Origin: Anaerolineae bacterium
GTDB lineage: Bacteria > Chloroflexota > Anaerolineae > JAFGEY01
Assembly: GCA_016931365.1 (NCBI GenBank)
Contig: JAFGEY010000560.1
Location: forward strand, 1 to 59,845
Length of the DNA stretch: 59,845 nt
Reading direction: 5' to 3'
The notes below the pieces were generated by a model that had not been told where the DNA came from, ran no database searches, and was given only the letters and a program-made list of their open reading frames with translations. Positions 55,434-59,845 of this stretch are shown piece by piece (the first letter of the stretch is position 1; each line of letters begins with the position of its first letter). The position numbers were made by a program, and so were the translations under genes.

Positions 55434-55844
55434 CTAAATTTCCTCGTCCGTTATATAAAAAGGATAAACAATGCTTCGTTCGTCGTGCGTGTCCTTGGTC
55501 TGATACTTGATCTCGATCAACATCGTGCCATCTTGGACAGAAGGGGCAATATCGACGCTGCGCAGCGTGATGCGCGGCTCCCATCGATCCAATGCGCGCT
55601 TGATATAGTGGATCGCCAATCCCTCGGTGGCTGCGTCGTGGGGCGCGAAAACCAGATCGTGTATATAGCAGCCAAATTCCGGGCGCATCACCCGCTCGCC
55701 GGGCATCGTACCCAAAATAATCCGGATCGACTGCTCGATATCGCGCTCGCCAACTGCCAGAGCAATACCGCCGCGTGGAGTCAATTGCAGCGGGAAAGCC
55801 AATCCCTGCCCAAGAAATTCCCTGTTTAGGACGTTTTCACTCAC
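55434..55844 (-). CDS. gp25/GPW baseplate protein (Afp9-like)
   Basis: 136 residues from GTG 55844, with GAGGAG 8 bases upstream. The gp25 lysozyme-like family pattern is present: GIALAVGERDIEQSIRIILG, PGERVMRPEFGCYIHDLVF and AIHYIKRALDRWEPRITL, the last two being the EPR-type core that nucleates the sheath at the baseplate in contractile systems. Length is typical. It sits between PAAR and baseplate J genes. Confidence 0.93.
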   Translation of the reverse strand: MSENVLNREFLGQGLAFPLQLTPRGGIALAVGERDIEQSIRIILGTMPGERVMRPEFGCYIHDLVFAPHDAATEGLAIHYIKRALDRWEPRITLRSVDIAPSVQDGTMLIEIKYQTKDTHDERSIVYPFYITDEEI

Positions 55845-55878
55845 AGCGCAAACTCCTCACGTTCGCCAAAAAGACTGT

Positions 55879-56175
55879 TCAACCAATCAATACCGTTGGA
55901 CACCCGGCAGCGATCGAATCTGGCGGCCCGACACAAGTGGCCATATCTCCCATTCGTGCGGCCGGCTGCCCGCCGATCAGTACAGTCACACTTCCCAGTG
56001 TAATCGGTCCGCCGACATGTGGGATCGGGGGCACTCCTGGTGTTTGCATTGGACAAGTATGCATATCGCCCATTCGGGCGGCCGGCTGTCCCCCAATCAA
56101 AACAGTTGGACATCCGGCGACAATCACACCGCCATGTGCAGTCGAATCACCCATTCGGGCGGCTGGCTGGCCCAT
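55879..56175 (-). CDS. PAAR-repeat spike tip protein (Afp10-like)
   Basis: 98 residues; AGGAG lies 8 bases before the ATG. It carries three copies of QPAARMGD (about residues 3, 30 and 68) with DxxxH/C pairs after each, as in PAAR proteins, which form a sharp metal-holding cone on the VgrG trimer. The repeats at DNA level are near-identical. It directly follows the spike gene. No effector extension is fused to it, so cargo is probably not carried on the tip. Confidence 0.93.
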   Translation of the reverse strand: MGQPAARMGDSTAHGGVIVAGCPTVLIGGQPAARMGDMHTCPMQTPGVPPIPHVGGPITLGSVTVLIGGQPAARMGDMATCVGPPDSIAAGCPTVLIG

Positions 56176-56200
56176 CTACGTTGCTCCTCTTTTACTTGAC

Positions 56201-57997
56201 TCAGTTAATCTTGACAATTCCACCCTTGACCTCAGTCATCGCACTGCCTTCCACGCCGACTGTTGCACCTTTGAGCGTACTTTTGGCCGAACCCTCCACC
56301 GTCGTCTGAGTTCCTTTGACGGTGGCATTACCGGTGGCTTCTGCGTTTAAATTACCAGTTGTCTTGAGTGTCCCATTGGCTTTGGATTCCAGGGCCATAT
56401 CGCCGGTGCTGGTAATCGACACTTTGCCTTTGGCCACCACGGTAAAATCACCCTCGACGTTAAAAGTCATCGAGTTGGCCGAAGAATCGATAATAATCTC
56501 GTTTTTCTCGGTTTTGTCACGGATGGTGATCTTTTCCGCGCCATCCGAATCGTCGAAAATGACAATGTGCCCGCTGGTCGATTTGAAAATGCGTTCTTTG
56601 ACCTTGCCGCTCGCGGTCGCCTCCGAGTTGGGCTTGGGCGGTTTGTCGGTGCTGCTCCAGAGCATGCCCACAATGTAAGGGTGATGGACATCGCCGTGTT
56701 CAAAAGCGACCAAGACCTCGTCATTGACCTCGGGCAAATAGTAAAACCCCCGCTCGGCGCCGGCCATCGGCGCAGCAATGCGCATCCAATCGCTTTCGAT
56801 ATCATCCCCCAGCCAGCCGTATTTCACCTTGACCCGGCCCAAATCGTCGGGGTCTGAAAGGTTGGTTACCAACCCGGTGACCACGCCGCGCATCGAACCG
56901 CTTTCCTGCTCGCCCCCATTCCCGCCAAGCAGGTGGCTCAGGGTGTTGGGCCGCCGTCCGGTGATGCTGAACGTGGTTTGATAGCCGTCTTCAGTGTAGC
57001 GATGGATCGCCTGGGTTACCAAATACTTGCCGCCAAATCGAGTCCCCACGTTTTCAATGGTCACCGTGTAGCCAGCCTTGACACGCGGATCGCCCCGCCC
57101 CATCCCTTCTGCTTCCACAAATTCGCGGCTGATATCATTGCTCAACCCGATGGCGATTGCCGTGGCCTCATCAACGGTGAATACAGGCTGATCCGTAATG
57201 GTCGCTTCGGCTGCCGAAAAAGCAGATTGAGCCTTGGCGCCGCCAGTCTGAGTCATTCCACCCTGGTTCAAACTGCTGCTGGGCGTTTGCTGGTTGGTGA
57301 TCGCCGTTTTGGCCTTGCCATCCCATCCCTTGACGATAAACTTGTCAGCCTGGTGGGTGGCCGCAAAACAGGGGCGAAAACTGCGCAAAGCCTCCCCCAG
57401 TTTCAGCTCCGGCCCATCGCCCAGGGTCGCATCTCCTTTTTTAAAGTAAAGCTTACCTTCAGCGGCGTAGACTTGGTAACCGATGCGCGCCGCACGGCCC
57501 AGCAGAAATTCCATATTGGTCTGGTTGTTCTGCAAAATATAGTCGTAGGTCACGGTGGTTGTATCTGCTTGCGCGCTCAACCCCGCCTCTCCGGCAATCT
57601 TTGAAACCAGATCGGAATCTTTTACTTGGAGAAAGGTGCGCGTCTTTTTGCCGCGATGCAGCCGATGCGATTTGTCATAGCCCCGGATCAGCAAAGTCGT
57701 CCTGCCTTCGGCGGAAAAATCTGGCTCCAGTGCCGTGATCTCGCCTTTGATCAGCACGCCCTCGAGTGCACCTTGCTCTTCACCCGTCTTTGTACTGATC
57801 TCGACTTCCTTGCCGATATCTAGCAATTGTGTGTCGTCAACCCATTTCAAATTGGCATCATTGAGCTGAATTGTAAACATACTCGGCAGATGCAGGCTGG
57901 TATCGACAACAACCTCGATCAGCGCCGCCATGAACTCCTGCGGCACATTTTGCCCACCAATTTTGATGAAAAATTGCGTCAAATATTTTTGAGGCAT
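56201..57997 (-). CDS. VgrG/gpD-like spike protein (Afp8-like)
   Basis: 598 residues. N-terminal half resembles phage late-control D protein (VVVDTSLHLPSMFTIQLND, GYDKSHRLHRGKKTRTFLQV). Residues 370-470 are a gpV OB-fold: GLVTNLSDPDDLGRVKVKYGW, APMAGAERGFYYLPEVNDEV and EHGDVHHPYIVGMLW. The C-terminal 100 residues are short beta repeats ending in MTEVKGG, the triangular helix below the tip. A trimer would form the spike bearing the PAAR protein. A weak GGGA lies 10 bases before the ATG. Confidence 0.93.
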   Translation of the reverse strand: MPQKYLTQFFIKIGGQNVPQEFMAALIEVVVDTSLHLPSMFTIQLNDANLKWVDDTQLLDIGKEVEISTKTGEEQGALEGVLIKGEITALEPDFSAEGRTTLLIRGYDKSHRLHRGKKTRTFLQVKDSDLVSKIAGEAGLSAQADTTTVTYDYILQNNQTNMEFLLGRAARIGYQVYAAEGKLYFKKGDATLGDGPELKLGEALRSFRPCFAATHQADKFIVKGWDGKAKTAITNQQTPSSSLNQGGMTQTGGAKAQSAFSAAEATITDQPVFTVDEATAIAIGLSNDISREFVEAEGMGRGDPRVKAGYTVTIENVGTRFGGKYLVTQAIHRYTEDGYQTTFSITGRRPNTLSHLLGGNGGEQESGSMRGVVTGLVTNLSDPDDLGRVKVKYGWLGDDIESDWMRIAAPMAGAERGFYYLPEVNDEVLVAFEHGDVHHPYIVGMLWSSTDKPPKPNSEATASGKVKERIFKSTSGHIVIFDDSDGAEKITIRDKTEKNEIIIDSSANSMTFNVEGDFTVVAKGKVSITSTGDMALESKANGTLKTTGNLNAEATGNATVKGTQTTVEGSAKSTLKGATVGVEGSAMTEVKGGIVKIN

Positions 57998-58012
57998 ACC
58001 TGGCTGTCCCTC

Positions 58013-58684
58013 TTATGACAATGGAACCAGTTTGAGCACTTGCCCCGGATAGAGTGACCAGGGATTATCCAGGTTATTGGTCTCTGCAATATGCCGCCAC
58101 TGGGCCGCATCGCCATATTCGCGATACGCAATCCAGTCCAGCCGTTCGCCTTCGTGAACAACCCAGGTCTTGCGTGGCTCACTGCGCGAGGTCGGGTTTT
58201 GACCTTGCGGCACGTCTCTGATCTTGGCAAAGGTCACTTTGACTTTGGCCCGTAGCGGCGTGCCATCCGGTTTGAACATCGTAAAATTTTGCGTGATTTC
58301 TGTGATCACCGCGTTAAATGACAGCATTCGCCCCCATTGAAACTGGCATGTCGGCGGCTCGGCGCGCCCCGTCGTCGTGTTTTCTTCACCTTGAGTGACT
58401 GAAGCAATTTCAAGCAAGAGGTTATAGCTGTCACGTACATCACTGCCTGTATCCGTCGTATCGAACAAAAGTTCGGGGATCTCCAATGTCTGCTCTCCAC
58501 CGCCGGCAAAAGAATACGCGGGCGTATCCTCGCCAATGCTGGTTCTTCTGACCCAGCGAATTTGCGAGGAAATGTTGAGGTCCTTGGGGTTAAAGTGACA
58601 AACGACCTTGGCGCCTTCATCCACCGCGCCATTTGATTGCAGCTTGAAAATTGTTGCTTTTTGTACCTGCGGTCTTTCCGACAT
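58013..58684 (-). CDS. LysM tube-baseplate adaptor (Afp7-like)
   Basis: 223 residues; AGGAG lies 6 bases before the ATG. The N-terminal part has CHFNPKDLNISSQIRWVRR and LEIPELLFDTTDTGSDVR, and WGRMLSFNAVITEITQNFTMF, all typical of contractile tail adaptors. The C-terminal LysM domain (WVVHEGERLDWIAYREYGD to YPGQVLKL) is the common end of this family. It would join the inner tube to the spike. Confidence 0.92.
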   Translation of the reverse strand: MSERPQVQKATIFKLQSNGAVDEGAKVVCHFNPKDLNISSQIRWVRRTSIGEDTPAYSFAGGGEQTLEIPELLFDTTDTGSDVRDSYNLLLEIASVTQGEENTTTGRAEPPTCQFQWGRMLSFNAVITEITQNFTMFKPDGTPLRAKVKVTFAKIRDVPQGQNPTSRSEPRKTWVVHEGERLDWIAYREYGDAAQWRHIAETNNLDNPWSLYPGQVLKLVPLS

Positions 58685-58781
58685 CGTTCACTCCTATCCC
58701 AAATAAATCGGAACTGAACAGAGATTGCTCACTCGGAAGAAAATTCCTGCAAAAAAAGCAACGATCTTGAGGTATAGGCCC

Positions 58782-59845
58782 TTATCGCCAACGGCATGTC
58801 CTTCGCTCGCGTTCCACAGCCAACATCCGTTTGATACGCGGATACACTTCTTTGGCCAACCGATCCAGATCCGGCCCGGCTTGTTCTTCCGGTGCTGCGC
58901 CCATCTCAAGCGATGTTGTTTCAACGCGCTGGATCGCATTAGCCGTATCAGAAGATTCAAAGGAACTGATCGGCACATCTTTGATCTGTCGCTGGATCGC
59001 ACCTGCAAAAGGCGGCGTGCTTGTAAGCGGCAATGGCAGCCTCTCGCTCGCTTCTAAAGAACTGGACAGCCCGGCATCAAATCGCACGCCCTGGGTAATT
59101 GATGGCGCAGTTACTCCGGCTGCTACTGGCAATGGTTCGGCCTGTACCTCCGAAGAAAAACGACTCAATGGCGACGGTCGAACACCCGGTCGCACTCGCT
59201 GTTCACGTTCGGTCTGGCGTTGTATCTGTGCTAAAGGCAAAATCGTCGTTCGCTCAACAGAGCGCGTCTGAATCACGGACTTGGGCGATACGTCAGAGTG
59301 CAGTGCCAAAGGCGGCGATTGCTCTTGAACAGACTGCCGCTGGACAAGCTGATCCATCACCGTGACAGCCATTCCAGGACGTTGCGGTGACACAGAAGGC
59401 AAGAACAGATCGCCAGTGCCCGTCCCAGACGGCGAGCCCACAACCTGAGTGGGCAATGTCTCCTGTTCCAACTGCTGCAGCACAGCGGGCACGGAGACAC
59501 CCGACACAGGCAAATCAGATGATACAAGAGTATCAGACGGAACTGGCGTACCGGGCGGAATCGCTTCTAGCCGACGTTGAATGACAGCTGGAGCAATCGG
59601 CGCGACCAGCGGCAAAGCGGCAGGCACGGCCGCTGCCTTTTCTTTCTGGACAACTCTAGCTGGCGGCTCTGTCGGCACGGATGAAGGTGTTGTTTCCTCA
59701 AACGGCCCGCTTTGCACAGCCGGTACGCTTATCTCCGGCGATCCCGTAATGGGCGGCGTCGGCGCACTGGATGGGCCTGTTTCCGGCTGGCGTTGAACAA
59801 CATCTGGCGCGGCCGGTGCAGCCAAAGGCAAGGCGGAAGACTCTG
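58782..59845 (-). CDS. QRQ-motif low-complexity eCIS protein, 5' end beyond the window
   Basis: At least 354 residues; the frame is open at the window edge and no start is visible. The chain is rich in Pro, Val, Ala and Ser with repeated (V/I)QRQ or similar islands about every 30-45 residues: VVQRQPETG, AVIQRRLEA, LVQRQSVQE, IQRQTERE, AIQRQIKD and AIQRVET. The C terminus LDRLAKEVYPRIKRMLAVERER resembles a segment I associate with eCIS proteins encoded next to the LysM gene. The same QRQ islands occur in the two DUF4157 proteins of this locus. It may be an unstructured linker that holds cargo; that is inference. Confidence 0.65.
   Translation of the reverse strand, partial: ESSALPLAAPAAPDVVQRQPETGPSSAPTPPITGSPEISVPAVQSGPFEETTPSSVPTEPPARVVQKEKAAAVPAALPLVAPIAPAVIQRRLEAIPPGTPVPSDTLVSSDLPVSGVSVPAVLQQLEQETLPTQVVGSPSGTGTGDLFLPSVSPQRPGMAVTVMDQLVQRQSVQEQSPPLALHSDVSPKSVIQTRSVERTTILPLAQIQRQTEREQRVRPGVRPSPLSRFSSEVQAEPLPVAAGVTAPSITQGVRFDAGLSSSLEASERLPLPLTSTPPFAGAIQRQIKDVPISSFESSDTANAIQRVETTSLEMGAAPEEQAGPDLDRLAKEVYPRIKRMLAVERERRTCRWR

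Larger units (their letters stand above)
28373..59845 (-). other. Distal part of an extracellular contractile injection system (eCIS) locus
   Basis: Sixteen consecutive minus-strand genes with gaps under 100 bases. The order from the window edge is QRQ-motif protein, LysM adaptor, VgrG-like spike, PAAR, gp25, baseplate J, tail protein I, DUF4159-like, methyltransferase, FHA, VWA, FHA, giant surface protein, two DUF4157 proteins, HEAT-like protein. The baseplate set and order match Afp7-Afp12 of the antifeeding prophage family (with PAAR before gp25). DUF4157 is the domain called eCIS core. Type VI genes (TssJLM, TssK) and phage head genes are absent. Sheath, tube, tape measure, ATPase and cap genes must lie beyond 59845 or elsewhere. 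Confidence 0.85.

Noticed and set aside
55434..58684. Type VI secretion system
   Set aside because: VgrG-like, PAAR and FHA genes suggested it, but the LysM adaptor, baseplate J, tail protein I and DUF4157 genes fit an eCIS, and no TssJ/L/M/K-like gene is present.
52269..58684. Prophage
   Set aside because: Only tail baseplate genes are seen; no integrase, head, packaging or lysis gene, and the run continues into FHA, VWA and DUF4157 genes.

Overview
The window looks like a chromosomal segment of an uncultured Chloroflexota bacterium, probably of the Anaerolineae type. This is an inference from style: many secreted or membrane proteins with Pro/Thr linkers, Ig-like, DUF11 and FG-GAP repeats, several FHA proteins, a MoxR-DUF58-DUF4129 operon, and a possible Bacillus-type LexA box. 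I see no rRNA, tRNA, CRISPR array, integrase or insertion sequence.

Layout. Positions 1-8561 (+): the tail of a flavoprotein, an FGE-like/sialidase fusion, then a run with short or overlapping junctions encoding an FHA membrane protein, adenosine deaminase, a GH5-like glycosidase, an unrecognised carbohydrate-enzyme-like protein and a PlsC acyltransferase. Positions 8661-14892 (-): a probable operon starting at a potentially leaderless promoter. It encodes an unknown two-TM protein, a phosphotriesterase-family lipoprotein, an Fe-dependent alcohol dehydrogenase, a fused DppB/DppC-like permease without partners, and an N-acylglucosamine 2-epimerase-family protein. Positions 15013-16998 (+): a secreted, membrane-anchored CARDB-like protein with a strong terminator. 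Positions 17576-21244 (-): moxR-DUF58-DUF4129. Positions 21383-28381 (+): PepF peptidase and 4-alpha-glucanotransferase, two tandem small paralogues, a DppA-type D-aminopeptidase, and an FHA protein with a pseudokinase followed by an intact kinase.

Positions 28373-59845 (-) form one long gene run, cut by the window edge, that I identify as the distal part of an extracellular contractile injection system (eCIS) locus. In transcription order: a QRQ-motif protein (partial), a LysM tube-baseplate adaptor (Afp7-like), a VgrG-like spike (Afp8), PAAR tip (Afp10), gp25 (Afp9), a baseplate J-type protein (Afp11), tail protein I (Afp12), a DUF4159-like protein, a methyltransferase with regulatory domain, an FHA protein, a VWA membrane protein, a second FHA membrane protein, a giant 3213-residue surface protein, two DUF4157 (eCIS core domain) proteins that are likely cargo, and a HEAT-like protein. 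Sheath, tube, AAA+ ATPase and terminator genes are not in the window and would have to lie beyond position 59845 or elsewhere.

The most interesting feature is that this eCIS locus carries FHA and VWA membrane proteins and a giant exported protein, and converges on a gene for an FHA kinase. That combination resembles the PpkA-Fha phosphorylation switch of type VI secretion and suggests, as inference, a phospho-regulated and possibly envelope-attached contractile system with exchangeable DUF4157 cargo.
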